Under the pieces are notes generated by a model, which ran no database searches, had not been told where the DNA came from, and saw only the letters and a program-made list of their open reading frames with translations. A DNA stretch of 64,000 nucleotides from Diphasiastrum complanatum (Eukaryota; Streptophyta; Lycopodiopsida; Lycopodiales; Lycopodiaceae). The stretch spans positions 34,940,361 to 35,004,360 of the forward strand of contig CM055106.1 in the NCBI GenBank assembly GCA_029204225.1. The letters are read 5' to 3'. Below, in pieces: positions 10,655 to 22,269 of the stretch. A program made the translations under genes and the position numbers. Positions within the stretch are counted from its first letter, which is position 1. Each line of letters starts with the position of its first letter.

Positions 10655-10969
10655 ACAATTATATGATTTTATATTTGGCCAGACATTGTACACATTTGCT
10701 CATGGACATCATTTTATTCGTTAGAGACACTGTGCTTTTTCTTATTGACACATGTGGCAACCATTGCAGTTATTCCATCATGGATATGGACATCGTTTAT
10801 CGTATTGTAATTTCATTATAACGAGTTGGCTTGGCATCCAAAGTTTCTTTGGTCCCAGGTTCGAGCCTCCCCTTGGAAACCAAGAAGCATTATAACGAGT
10901 CCTTGCGGGTCTTTCCTTACTGCATTTCAGTGATTTTATCACGTTGTTAGTAGCCCTTTTCATTAGTAA
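10655..10969. other. 3' flank of the hAT element; weak SINE-like box B
   Basis: No gene was found. The stretch 10,855-10,870 reads GGTTCGAGCCTCC, which fits a Pol III box B, and TTGGCTTGGCATCC lies about 35 bp upstream as a poor box A. This may be a worn tRNA-derived SINE, but no tail or second copy was seen. Confidence 0.25.
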
Positions 10970-11019
10970 CCCCCCCCCCCCTCCCCCCACCCCCCACCCC
11001 GCCCCCCCCCCCCCCCCCC
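10970..11019. repeat. Poly-C tract (interrupted), then A tract
   Basis: A 50-nt stretch almost entirely of C, followed by about 12 A. A second, 17-nt C run lies at 11,117-11,133 and a T run at about 11,191-11,210. Such tracts can form i-motif or G-quadruplex structures and are prone to length error. Confidence 0.85.
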
Positions 11020-11116
11020 AAAAAAAAAAAAAGAAACCTACCCATAGGCTTTTTTCTGCAATTATTTTATGAAAAAAGGCATTTTGTTTAAAAGTTAAAT
11101 TTCTAACCAAACCCTT

Positions 11117-11133
11117 CCCCCCCCCCCCCCCCC
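11117..11133. repeat. Second poly-C tract
   Basis: Seventeen consecutive C, 97 bp after the first C-rich tract. The two tracts and their A-rich and T-rich neighbours (AAAAAAACTACCCATAGG and AAAGAAACCTACCCATAGG) look like a short duplication. Confidence 0.8.
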
Positions 11134-11343
11134 ATCCCCAAATTTAAAAAAAAACTACCCATAGGCACCCTTTTTAAAGCCCCTTTTTGCCTTTTTTTTT
11201 TTTTTTTTTTGCAATTTTTTAACTTGAAATTGGGCATTTTATGGTTTTTTTTTTTAAGAAAAAAGTCATGTAGGTGTCGTGGGTGTCGTGCCACTGAAAT
11301 GGAGCGGCACTTGAACGGCACCTACGGCACGTGTGCTGTACCA

Positions 11344-11362
11344 AGTGCCGTTCAACGGCACT
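11344..11362. repeat. 19-bp palindrome AGTGCCGTTCAACGGCACT
   Basis: Nine bases pair perfectly around a single central C. A related half (GCGGCACTTGAACGGCACC) lies at about 11,303-11,321, so the 60-bp stretch can fold into alternative hairpins. It may mark the end of a small DNA element, but no partner terminus was found. Confidence 0.6.
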
Positions 11363-11721
11363 CGAGAACTTTGATTCAAACTAATTATCATTTTTTTTTT
11401 GAATTACTTTAAACATTTGAAATTATATGACCTCCAAAAAAATTTAATTTTTTTATAAAAAGATCTTATCATTAGTATCATAATTAAGAACTTGTCATTC
11501 TAATATATAACAAAATTTTGGGAATATAAAAGATATAGTCAATTTTAATAATATTTGTTAATTTTTTGAGAGTATGGTGTTGAATAAATATTAAATTTTC
11601 ATTTCATAACAACATTCATAAAAATAAAAGCATCTATACCACACTAAATAATTTGACTTTGTGAGTAGGCTTGTTGTTAGCACTTGAATATAAGAGAACA
11701 TTACATGCTTTGGTTAAAACA

Positions 11722-12160
11722 ATATATTCCACCAATGGTCAACATATAATTCTAATGTGCAATCATGCAATCCATTGTATATGGCACGCCTTTCACAAGG
11801 TAGAGCATTTCAAAGCCCCAAGGGGTGTTAAGCACTAAGAAATTGCTAGCTTGCTACACAATACATGAAGCTAGCACTTTCCAAAAATACAATCCATGAT
11901 GACAGTTCCACGTACTTGGCATAGAAATACTAGCCATTCACCTCCCCATAACTGTTGATGCATGAAGACCATCGAGACAACACACTTTATAAAATGTGTG
12001 ACCTAAATGGCCTCATTTGATCTAACCTCGTTATGACTTTCTTGAGGCCTAGCCATGCCTTGTTGATAGGTTATAAAAATATGACCCTTTTTGAAAAGGA
12101 CCCAAAGTTGTGTAAGTATCAAGAGGTGGACCACTGCATAAATAAGCTAGTTCTATTTTT
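11722..12160 (+). repeat. ~440-bp direct repeat, copy 1
   Basis: Begins ATATTCCACCAATGGTCAAC and ends near AAAGTTGTGTAAG. It is repeated at 12,460-12,895 at roughly 85% identity by eye. It has no coding content. Low-complexity (GA)n and a short linker separate the copies. Confidence 0.8.
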
Positions 12161-12290
12161 ACATCCATCTTTTATGGCAAGTCGATCTTGTCTCAGATTT
12201 TTTGCCACCTCACAAGTCCTCAATAATTGTCACCTAAAGTCAAAGTAGCATGAGAAAGTAATAAGAGAACTTCTTTTTTTCTTTTTTTGT

Positions 12291-12293
<3 letters not shown>

Positions 12294-12357
<64 letters not shown>
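12294..12357. repeat. (GA)n microsatellite, 64 bp
   Basis: A perfect GA repeat between the two copies of the 440-bp duplication. Confidence 0.95.
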
Positions 12358-12360
<3 letters not shown>

Positions 12361-12459
12361 TTTGGAGTTAATACGATTTTTTTTACCTCCATATAGACCT
12401 ACTTGAATTTTTAGGTTCATTTTTGCAATGCTTTATGACATAGTTTCCTATAATGAACA

Positions 12460-12895
12460 GTATATTCTACCAATGGTCAACATATAATTCTAGTGTGCAA
12501 TCATTCAACCCATTGTATATGGCATGCCTTTCTCAAGGTAGAACATTACAAAGCTACACATGGTGTTAAATGCTATGAAATTGTTAGCATGCTACACAAT
12601 ACTTGAAGGTAGCATTTTCTAAGAATACAATCCATGTTGATAGATTCCACATAGATGGCATAAATATACTAGCCATGCACCTCCTAATATCTATAAAAAT
12701 ATCTTGATGCATGAAGACCATCTAGACCACACACTTTATAAAATGTGTGACCTAGATGGCCTCATTCGATCTAACCTCATTATAACTATCTTGAGGCCTA
12801 GTCATGCCTTGTTGATAGGTTATAAAATTATGACCTTGAAAGATAAATGCTCTTTGAAAAGGACTTGAATTTGTGTAAGATAAGGAGATTAGCAT
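12460..12895 (+). repeat. ~440-bp direct repeat, copy 2
   Basis: Partner of 11,722-12,160. The sequence just before it (GCAATGCTTTATGACATAG, 12,427-12,445) recurs after it at about 12,989, so the original duplicated unit was longer than either copy and the array may once have had more units. Confidence 0.8.
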
Positions 12896-14455
12896 ATGGT
12901 GTCCCATCAAGGGGTGGACAACTACAAAATAGGCTAATTGTATGTGGAGCTACATTCATGCGGTGCTACAAAGTGTTCATAGGACTTGCAATGCTTTATA
13001 TGACATGATTTCCCATTATGAACATAATTAGCTTTATGGGAATTTGCCCTAGGGGGGATTTCCATAATAGAAATTATGCTCACAATTCATTCCATACATA
13101 TCCTAGAATGATTGTGTCCGAAAAAAATCAGCCTTGGTTCTTTATGCAAGGTGAAGCCCTATTGTTGGGGCTTTACAGGTGCCTGCCCTTGCCCCAAGGA
13201 CAGGTGTCTCAAAATGTTTATAGCCCTCAAAGCCAAGCTTTACCTTGTACAAAAACACAATGAATGATGTGCATGATGCAACTAAGGTAGGAATATATAG
13301 TGTGACCTAGGAATTGAACTAAATGCCTTGTGGAGTTGACTCCTAGAGGCTACGTCAAGTATCAAGCTTGCATGTTAACTCATTAGAAGCAGACAATCCT
13401 CGCCTTGGGTGACAAGTGTGTATGCTATGTCACCCTCAGCCACAAAACTCGAGCATGCATTTAGGTCTTACCGTCTCATAGGATCACATGTGGAGGTGCA
13501 CACACCCTCCTAGGTCCCCAAGAGTCAGAATAGCCCTCCCCAAGGACACCCTTGCCCATGTGAAAATTGGATTTGACTTTTCTTTTCAAAGCTTGAACAC
13601 GTGGTGAGGGTGTGCACCAATTTGGAATGTGTCGTTTTGCAAAGATTCCTTCTTCTAGAAACGTGATGTAAAAGGTCTTCACAAAAACTAAACACTGAAG
13701 ATCTGATTCTATGTTGACTGAGAGAGTGTGTGTGTTGACTGCCACTGTTACCCACTCCAGCTCACAATTCAGACCCGGTCTCGTGCAAATCGCATCCCAG
13801 CACCCAGCTCAGCTTCACCATTCTTCTTCAAAAAGGCTCGGATGGGGTTTGATATTTGCAGCTTAATCGAGAAAGAAAGAGAGACAGAGAGTATATGTTT
13901 TGGAGACTTGTAGGAATTCCTTCATTTGGGTTAGCTGGTGAAAGATCAGGTTATTCAGCTTAGAACTGCCTGTTATAACCGAAGGATCAATCTGGTTGTC
14001 GAAAATAGATGCTAACAGCACAACGTTTTACCTGCCAGGCCATCATTTCACTTGCTTCTTGTCTCAAGTTGCAGGGATTGTGGAATAAGATTCTTATTTT
14101 GTTGATCGATCAGCCCGAAATATATTTCTGGGTAGGAGTAAGTGACGTCGACTACCACTGCAGACAGTAAAGTTGTCTGAGGAAGATCTGTGCATTTCAG
14201 ATTTTAATGTGCTTTCAGTCTACGGCGACTTGTGAGAGCCTGTTTGTAGATTGATACAATGATTCATTTTTGTAGAGGTGTAAGTCTTATACCAGCACCT
14301 CCAGTAATCCAAGCATCAACATTTTAGAAGTCTTCTTTTTGGGTTATCAGTCATTCAGTTGAAGAATAACGTCATTTTGCTCTCTGTAAATCACCTTTTA
14401 CGAAATCACTTGGCTGTGTTTATTTCTGGGTGTAAGCTAAAAGTCAGAATTAGGG

Positions 14456-14456
<1 letters not shown>
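12896..14456. other. Unassigned stretch
   Basis: No family was recognised on either strand. From about 13,750 the sequence resembles transcribed leader or intron DNA, with pyrimidine-rich stretches and AG acceptor-like sites. It may belong with the possible exon at 14,585-15,003. Confidence 0.35.

Positions 14457-14552
<96 letters not shown>
14457..14552. repeat. (GA)n microsatellite, 96 bp
   Basis: A perfect dinucleotide repeat. It would encode an Arg-Glu run if translated, and that run should not be taken as protein. Confidence 0.95.
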
Positions 14553-14554
<2 letters not shown>

Positions 14555-14584
14555 GGAACACATTTGGCTCGAGAATTTTGTTGG

Positions 14585-15003
14585 TGCAGCTCGATTGGTT
14601 GCATATGGAGTTCAGATTCAATTTTACTTCTAGAGCTGCAAAAGAATGGATCTACGGTCATACGACAAACCCGTACAGGAGGCTACACAAACAGCATCGT
14701 TCAAGGCAAAGGGTGAAGATTCTGGGGATGAAGGACATGCAACTGACCAAAAACTCTCCGGTGATGGCGCATCAGGATCCCCGTGGCAGATTCATGTCTC
14801 CACTTGCTCTTTTTGCCCGCCTCAACACTGCATATCTGAACATACTTATGAAAGCCAAATCGGTCGGCGATGTAAGACAGTTGCTCCAAAGTATGAGAAT
14901 ACTTCGTTCTAGCAGATCTACATCCAAGTTGACAAAGTTTGAGAAACACTATATAGAACATCTGAGGAGAATTCTTGAAGATGGGCAAGCAGTTGTCATT
15001 TAG
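14585..15003 (+). CDS. Possible uncharacterised exon or gene fragment
   Basis: The frame ending at TAG 15,001-15,003 has a protein-like C-terminal half: SPLALFARLNTAYLNILMKA, then a Ser-rich turn, then KFEKHYIEHLRRILEDGQ, predicted amphipathic helices. Its N-terminal half competes with an overlapping frame from 14,646 that also looks plausible (acidic and Ser/Gly-rich, ending with a Cys cluster). This suggests a frameshift or a missed splice site near 14,800. No family was recognised. It could be the last exon of a host gene whose earlier exons lie in 13.7-14.4 kb, or a fragment. Confidence 0.3.
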
Positions 15004-16146
15004 CTAGATATGTATTACTGTTTTCAGAGATTCTCTACTCTAATCTTACGGATCCAGTTCCTGGTTTTCTTCTTTGATTTATAGATTGCAAATCTTTTCG
15101 ATATCAAGTTGAGAATTTGTATAAAAATACAATAATCTCACCGTCATCAGAGCTGAAGATATTCCAAAAAGGAATGCTGTTTAAGAGGAACATAATGTAC
15201 AAAAAATTGGTGTATGCATCAATATATTTGAACCTCGTTGTGATACGATTTTTGAGTTTATGCTTGAATTGATTTGTCTTGCACCTCTCTTGAACGCGTA
15301 TGAGGAGTTTCTGAGAATCTATTTATCGTAAGATACCTAAGTCAAAAAACATTAGCTACCAAGTTTAAAAAGCCACTATACAATCCTTCAAGTATATGAT
15401 TGAGTATTGATAGACAGCTTCCTAGTTCCACTACAATTAATTTCTCTTGACCGCAAAAGTCAAAAGCAATTTATACCAAGAGGACTCTTACCTCCATAGT
15501 TGCTACTTAAGTAGTCAATTTTAATGTGTTTCCCTATCACGTTTGCATGATCCATGGTGATTTTTAAAGTGATGTAATGTTTTTGCATCTTGAAATCCAT
15601 ACAACCAACTCCATCTTCTCTTCCTCTTTGTGAATGTGAGCCTTGGGATTTGATCTTACTAGGTCTCATGTGCCCATTGGTTGATATAGATACAGTGCAT
15701 CTACTTAAAACTAGGTTTTTGGTGAAGTGTAACCTAGAGGTTGCTATTTTAGGGCAAGTGGCAAAGTGACATTATGGTTGCTATGACTAGCTATACATGC
15801 ATGGAGAATAGATCTTGATGTTCTCATTTTTTCTGAATTACTTTTCTCTTTTGATTCTATGTCTGTCTCTTTCATATTTCTCATGATATCTTGAGTTCTT
15901 ATGTGTAGAATGTGATTTTTCTTGTTGTACTTGAATCCAAACATGTAAATACCATTATGTTGTTGTTGTTGTATGGACAAGGGCAATACTATATCAGATC
16001 TTAGTGATTGTAATCAGATCTACATGTATTTTCAAGTTCTAGCATGGTGCACGATTTCTAGCTTGTAGATCATTCTAGATGTGCATCCAAATTTAGCCAA
16101 GATCTAATTGATCCATTAAGTATGTTTTGGATCTGAAATTTTCACA
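15004..16146 (+). other. Flank that includes the 5' LTR of a copia fossil
   Basis: The sequence ends TTTTCACA directly before a tRNA-iMet-type primer site at 16,147, as a copia LTR would. The LTR start could not be placed, because no second LTR copy is present. No gene was recognised. Confidence 0.4.
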
Positions 16147-19100
16147 TGGTATCAGAGTAGGTTGGATGCTAAAGTTGGTGGATTTTTCAAATCTAGAGGC
16201 GTATTTGAGGGCACCATCAATTCTATATGGAGCTGGAGTGACTTCTATCTCAAATAAAGCATTTTCAAGTGTAGAAAGTGGATCTCTGTGATCCTAGCTC
16301 CATTTAAGGTCAAATCACTTGGAGTAGACTAGTTTTTTAATCCACTTACTGGAATGTGGAGACAAAAATTTCACATGATTGTGGATGTTGCATTCTATTA
16401 GAAGATGTATCAAGATTCTAGCTTGTGATTTATTCAATATTTTGCATGTTTGTGTTTACTCAAAATTTGATAGAATCTCTTGGTTTAAAGGTGCTGATAT
16501 TTTGAAGAGTGCAATTCAAGTGTATTTGAGCTCAAAGGCTCATTATATTGTAGGTTGATCAATTTGATCAAGATATCATCAATTCTATGTGCTAGATTTG
16601 CTAGAAGAGAGAAAAAAGAGAGGCTAGATTGTTTCCAAATCTTTGTGATTTCTTCGTGTCATTATTTGTTGATTTTAAAGAGAGTGATAGGTGCATTGGA
16701 ATAGGTTCAAAGAAGAAGATCAATCATTGCAACATGGCAATCTCAAGTGGCTTCATGTTGGAGAGCTACGATAGGCTTACCTCATCTCAAGCAACTATTC
16801 AACTTGGAAGGTGAGGATGGAGTCCTTGCTAGAGATGGATGAGTTGATGGATATTGTTGTAGGTGTGCAGAAGAGACTGAACTTCTCAAAGAAGTTGGTA
16901 AGGGCACTACATCTAGTGAGGCTTGGGAAACCTTGAAGAAGGTTTATGAATCCAAGTCTACATCAAGGGTCCTAATACTAAGGAGGAAAATCTTTCAAAA
17001 TATTCAAAATAAGGATGAAAGTACTCATGCTTTTGTTTAAAGCTTTGAATGATGAATTAGCATGTATTGGAGAAAGAATTAAGGATGTTGAGCTTCTGAA
17101 AGTTGTTCTTAATGGCTTATTGGATGAACATGCTAACTTGCTGCAAAGTTTTGTTATTCAAAAGAGATTGTCGGTATGGAGGACTTGCAAGATGTCTTCA
17201 TGGCTGAAGAGTTTAGACTCCAAGCAAGGGGAGGATCATCTCCTACATCTCAAGTTGGAGAGGAGGAAGCTATGTTCTCAAAGGCAAGTTCAAGTGCAAG
17301 GGCAAAAGGAAGTGGTTTAAAGGGCAAGATCAAGGTGAGCCTTCTTCTTTTGTTGGAAAGAAGAAAGATATATCAATGCGAAAATGTTTCTATTGTGGAG
17401 TCAAAGGACATTTTGCTAGTGATTGCTTCAATAAGAAAAGAGATCAAAGTGAGAAGCAAAACAATCTAACTCTTGATGAAGGTGTTGATGAACAAAATTC
17501 AAATGATGCTTTTGTTATGTCATCATGCTATGGAGATATTGATCCTTGGTGGATTGATAGTGGAGCTACATCACATATGACATTTCATAAGGAGTATTAA
17601 CTCATCATTGATGGCATTTGAAGGTGACAAAAAGGTGATCTACACGACCAATGATGGTGAGTGTGCAATCAAGGGGATTGGCACAACTTCCTATCTCTCT
17701 CTGTCAATAGGAATGTGAATTTGGAGAATGTTTTGTTCATTCCATCAATCACTAAGAACCTTCTTAGTGTTTGAAAAAGATTTTAAGATGGAGTTTAATG
17801 GTGATGATTGTTTGATCATGAAGGAATGTGAATTGATTGCAAAAGGGAAGAGGCAAAGTAAATTGTTCAAACTTTATGCTTGTGTTGTTGCTAACCAAGT
17901 TGGATGTATGGAAAAGGAGCCATTGTCAATGCAAGAGGTATCGCACAAGAGATTGGGGCATCTCAACTTCAAGTAATTGGAGGTGATGGCAAAGAGCCAA
18001 GTTGTTTTTGGCATTCCCAAATCTCTTACTAGCATGAATCATCTTTGTGAACAATGTGCTTTATCAAAGTCACATAGGTTACCTTACAAGAGATCTACAT
18101 CAAGATCAAGTAACCCTTTTCAACTTCTGAATTCAGATATTCATGGAGTTACTACAATTAGCAATGGTGGTGCTAAGATGTATGTGACATTTATTGATGA
18201 TTTTAGTAGATTTTGTTGGGTTTATCTACTAAAGAGCAAGGATGAGGTGTTTGATGCCTTTTTCAAGTCCAAGATTGCAAGGGACATTCAATTCAACACC
18301 AAAATCAAGTGCTTGAGGAGTGAAAATGGTGGTGAGTACATTTCTACCAAGTTCAAAGCATTTTGTGATGCAAATGAGATCAAGAGAGAGCTCACAAGTC
18401 CAAGAACACCACAACAAAATGGAGTGGATGAGAGGAAGAATAGAACCTTATGTGAAGGAGACAAAGCAATGAGGTTAGGTGCCAATCTTCCTAAAGCTTT
18501 TTAGGGTGAAGCTTTGTTGTGTGCCCATTATTTGTGTAATAGGTGGCCGAGTGTTGTTTTGGATGGAAAGACACCTTTTGAGATGCTATTTGGTAGGAGG
18601 CCAAGTGTCAAGTTTCTCAAAACTTCTGGATGCGTTTGATATGAACATTACTCTTGAGAATAGGACAAAGGAGGGTCCATCTTCAGAGAAAGGTATATTT
18701 GTTGGTTATAGTGATGTGAGCAAGGACTACAAAGTTTGTGTTCCTTCAACTAAGAAAGTGGTCATAGGAAGAGATGTCATTTTTTATGAAGGAAACATTC
18801 CAAAGGTTTCTTCAGGTGGTGATCTGGTGATTGGATCTAACATTCTTGATGTCAATGACAATGTTGATGATACTTTGGATGTTGATGGTGAAGAGCCTTC
18901 TTCAAGTCAAAAGCCAAGGAGGACATCAAGGAAAAGGCAACAACCTTCAAGGCTCATGTATAATGAAAAGGGTAACCAAGTTCTTGGTAGTACAAACTTC
19001 TAACCTTTTTTGATGAACCTACATGTGTAGATGAAGCAAGGCAAAAAGAGGAGTGGATCCAAGCAATAGATCTTGAGTATCAAGCTCTTATGAAAAACAA

Positions 19101-19290
19101 TATATGGACATTGGTGAAACTTCCTAAGGACAAGAAGGCAATTGAATGCAAGTGAATCTTCAAAGTGAAGACTAATCAAGATGGATTAATCAACAAGTAC
19201 AAAGCAAAGTTGGTGGCAAAAGGATATGCTCAAGAGTATGGTATTGACTATGATGAGACCTTTGCATCCGTGGCAAAGATGATAAGCATT
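16147..19290 (+). mobile_element. Ty1/copia fossil, 3'-truncated
   Basis: The primer site TGGTATCAGAGT lies at 16,147-16,158. The gag start is near 16,734 and a zinc knuckle of the form CX2CX4HX4C (CFYCGVKGHFASDC) near 17,380. The protease motif DSGATSH is near 17,555. The integrase core lies at about 17,930-18,500 with an HRLPYKR-type zinc region and a Ser/Asp-rich core. The start of reverse transcriptase is near 19,170, with KAKLVAKGYAQ. The element stops abruptly in RT near 19,290, where unrelated sequence begins. It is broken at several places and clearly old. It is of the same family as the young element at 44,088-49,950. Confidence 0.85.
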
Positions 19291-19382
19291 CCTAAATCAC
19301 GCTGTTCATTTTCTCGCATTCAGACTTTCTTTTTTTACTCTCCATCAGGCCCGCACCATCCACACACCTTCACGTTTTGTAT

Positions 19383-19520
19383 TAACTCGTCCTAACTCGC
19401 ATCAGTAACTAACTTGTCCTAACTCGCATCAGTCACTAACTTGCCCTAACTCACCTACAGTCGCTTACTCATCCTAACTCACCATTAGCCATTTAGTCGC
19501 CCTAACTTGCCTACATCCTT
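19383..19520. repeat. 27-28-bp tandem repeat, five units
   Basis: Units start at 19,383, 19,410, 19,437, 19,465 and 19,493. They follow the pattern TAACTCGTCCTAACTCGCAT plus CAGTAAC and become more divergent to the right. Each unit itself holds two TAACT(C/T)G(T/C)CC-like halves. The array lies in the unrelated segment that replaces the missing copia 3' end. Confidence 0.75.
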
Positions 19521-19796
19521 TTTCTCGCCCATAGCCTTCCAATCCTTCCTCTGGCCCTCTTATCTCGCAATTACCGCCTAATCACCCAAATGACACCGAA
19601 ATGTCAACTTCTGAGAGCCTCTGCTCCCCATGGACAACGAGTCAGACTCACCAGGAGCACCGTCCCACCATCCAGTCATAGCCGTTCATCTAGCCCTACG
19701 TCATCCTCTCGAACAACTGGATTGTTGGTGTTGGCAGGGGTAGCTCGTCGCCCGCGAGGGGCTGCCCCCGGTTCCAAATGCGCCCCCTCCCACGAG

Positions 19797-19800
<4 letters not shown>
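19521..19800. other. GC-richer unassigned segment
   Basis: This segment is noticeably richer in C and G than its surroundings, with short open frames on several strands. One frame from 19,590 reads Ser/Arg-rich sequence into the (GA)n tract and is probably not a protein. Origin unknown. Confidence 0.4.

Positions 19801-19889
<89 letters not shown>
19801..19889. repeat. (AG)n microsatellite, 89 bp
   Basis: A perfect dinucleotide repeat directly abutting copy 2 of the 350-bp repeat. Confidence 0.95.
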
Positions 19890-19891
<2 letters not shown>

Positions 19892-20240
19892 CACAATTTC
19901 ACATAGTTCCTCTTGACAAAGCAAGACCAAACCCTTTGAAGCCTTTATTCATAAACCAACAAAGTACAGTAAAGCTGAAAAGTAAAATACAGTATAGTAA
20001 AGCACCATAAGCATAACCACTCTCAAAACGTCCAGCTGATACCTGTCACCATCCCACAACACAAAACTGCACGAGTTAGTACAGTGGGGAAGACAGGTGT
20101 CATAGCTGAGTGTTAGTTGTTATCCATGTCCAAAAGAAGTTATACTACTCATCAGCAAAAATAGCAATTTAAAACATAGTCCAGTCTTCCCAAACACAAA
20201 GATGATTTTATAGCGATAGGCCAAGCCCCTCCGTTACCAC
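19889..20240 (-). repeat. 350-bp dispersed repeat, copy 2 (inverted)
   Basis: The reverse complement of this stretch matches 3,941-4,290 closely, including the TATAAAAT box (here near 20,208 on the minus strand) and GGTAACGGAGGGGCTTGG at the outer end (about 20,240). Beyond it toward lower coordinates there is only the AG tract. The two copies are about 16 kb apart, so this is a dispersed family rather than a local palindrome. Confidence 0.75.
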
Positions 20241-21158
20241 CAATCAGACTAGGAACATGAAGAGTATATATTACTTCTTCAGAAATATCAAAACATATTT
20301 GCTTAGTCGATGGATGATTTAATAGGAATACCATGTAAATGGGGAGAACATAGAATAGATCTTATTCAAGGAACAATACATGTTAGACAAAGACAATATA
20401 GATTAAATCGAAAGTATTCCTTGTTAGTTAAAGATGAATTAGATAGATGTCTTGGAGCGGGCATTATATATCCTATTCTAAATAGTGAGTGGGTGTCACC
20501 AATAGTTATAGTACCTAAGAAGAAGACATGCAAGATTAGAGTTTGCCAATATTTTAGAAAACTAAATGCTAATACAACAAAGGATTATTATCCTCAGTCT
20601 TATATAGATACTATTCTTGACTAGGTAGCTGGTCATGAACGTTATAGTTTTTTAGACAGGTTCTTAGGTTATAATCAAGTTTTTGTTAAGGAGGAAGATA
20701 GATCCAAGACCACTTTTACCACTGATTGGGGGATGTACGCATATACGTGAATGCCCTTTGGTCTTTGTAATGCACCTACCACATTCCAACGTATGATGAC
20801 AAACATTTCTCAAAAAATTTTATGGAAGTTTTTAGAAATTTTCATGGACGACATCTGTATCTATTCATCAACTAAAGATCATCTGGACACATTAGAGAAG
20901 ACATTGAGAAGATGTCAAGAGACATCTCTTAAATTGCATCCGACCAAGTGTTATTTTAAAATGAGGGAAGGCATCCTGTTAGGACATAAAATTTCGAAGG
21001 ACGACATTCAAGCCGACATCGAAAAAGTAGAAATGATCTTAGAGTTATTAGAACCAACTAATTTATGAGAGCTTAGAGGATTTCTAGGACATGTAGGATA
21101 TTATCGTAGGATAATTAAGAATTATGCCATAGTAGCAACTCCTTTAACAAGCTTATTT

Positions 21159-21568
21159 AGAACGTCTACCTAAAGCCTACAAAAATTGGGTAATGGCAAT
21201 TTCTACCCAGGAGCACCTCACTCTATCAAGAGTAATATCGCTGTTTCTACAAGAGGAGATTAGAAGATGAGCATCCTTCTCAGGCTCAAGGTTGGCTCCT
21301 CAAGCTCTATATTCAAAAAATCAGAGTTTAGATCCAAGAGATCTACAAACTCAAGTTATACTGACAAGAAAAGCAACATGCAGTCTGGACCAAATTCCAG
21401 TTCATGATCGAATTCAACCTCTTCATCGTACAACCAGTGTAGAAACTATTTTGCAGATACTGTAAGAGGATTGGCCATGAAATCAACGACTGCCGAACTT
21501 TGAAGCAAAACAATGAAACGAAGAAACAATTCCAACAGCAAGCACATAGTGCTACAACCAGTCACTCA
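21159..21568 (+). mobile_element. Copia gag fragment inserted between gypsy RT and RNase H
   Basis: Residues resembling LERLPKAYKNWVMAISTQEH, followed by LTLSRVI, match the gag of the copia element at 60,933-62,412, where the same region reads NWVMIITTHPELTLSRVI. On both sides the gypsy pol sequence is resumed almost without loss: PLTSLF before, and NVEYHWSQEHQQAFDKLK after. About 410 bp of copia sequence therefore sits inside gypsy pol. No LTR or target duplication of its own was seen. Confidence 0.65.
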
Positions 21569-21979
21569 AATGTTGAGTATCATTGGTCACAAGAGCATCA
21601 GCAAGCTTTTGATAAGTTAAAACAATCATTAGTAGAAGCGACATGTAGACACATCATCATTTGCAATAGGTGTAGTGCTTAGTCAAAAAGATGACCAACA
21701 TATAGATTACCCAATTTATTATGCGGGTAGACAACTTGCAGCATCAGAAAAGAACTATTCTGCTACAGAGCGTGAAGCACTAGGAATGATTTATTCAGTA
21801 AAGAGATTTAGACATAATTCTGATTTATTTTGTGGGCCTATCAAACTAATCACTCATAAAACTTGTCGCTGTTACATTCTTGTTGCTACGGACTATGCTA
21901 CCAAGATGGTAGAGGTCAAAGCCATAGTTAAAAATGATGCTAAGGCTATTGTTGTAAAGCTACCTATACAAGCTTTACT

Positions 21980-22095
21980 TCCGGCGCCACTGGCGCCAAC
22001 ATTGTCCCCAGCACCAGCAGCGCCCCTGCTGCTCCTGGCGCCAATGGCGCCGGCACCGCTCCCGGCGCCACTGTGACTAGAATCCAGCTGGCGCC
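21980..22095. repeat. GGCGCC cluster
   Basis: Six GGCGCC palindromes fall in about 115 bp, with two GCTGCT-like stretches between them. The sequence is read through as an Ala/Pro/Leu run by the open frame that enters from gypsy integrase. It is far GC-richer than its surroundings. Confidence 0.8.
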
Positions 22096-22269
22096 AAGTT
22101 CCTATGGCTGAAAATCTTTGATTGGTTCCAGCGAAGTCCAGAGATCTCAGATCGATGTGCAATCACTTCACACGATCTAGGCATGATTAAAGGAAGCTTG
22201 GGGATCAATAAAATCTAGAGAGAGAAAATGACTTCCTAGAGAGAGAAAATTCTAGAGAGAGAAAAAAGT

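Noticed and set aside
10820-10880. A SINE based on a box-B match
   Set aside because: Box B is good, but box A is poor and there is no tail or second copy in the window. Kept only as a weak note.
14457-14552. Arg-Glu repeat open frames through (GA)n
   Set aside because: Long open frames here and at 12,294-12,357 and 19,801-19,889 exist only because dinucleotide repeats lack stops. They carry no conserved flanking sequence.
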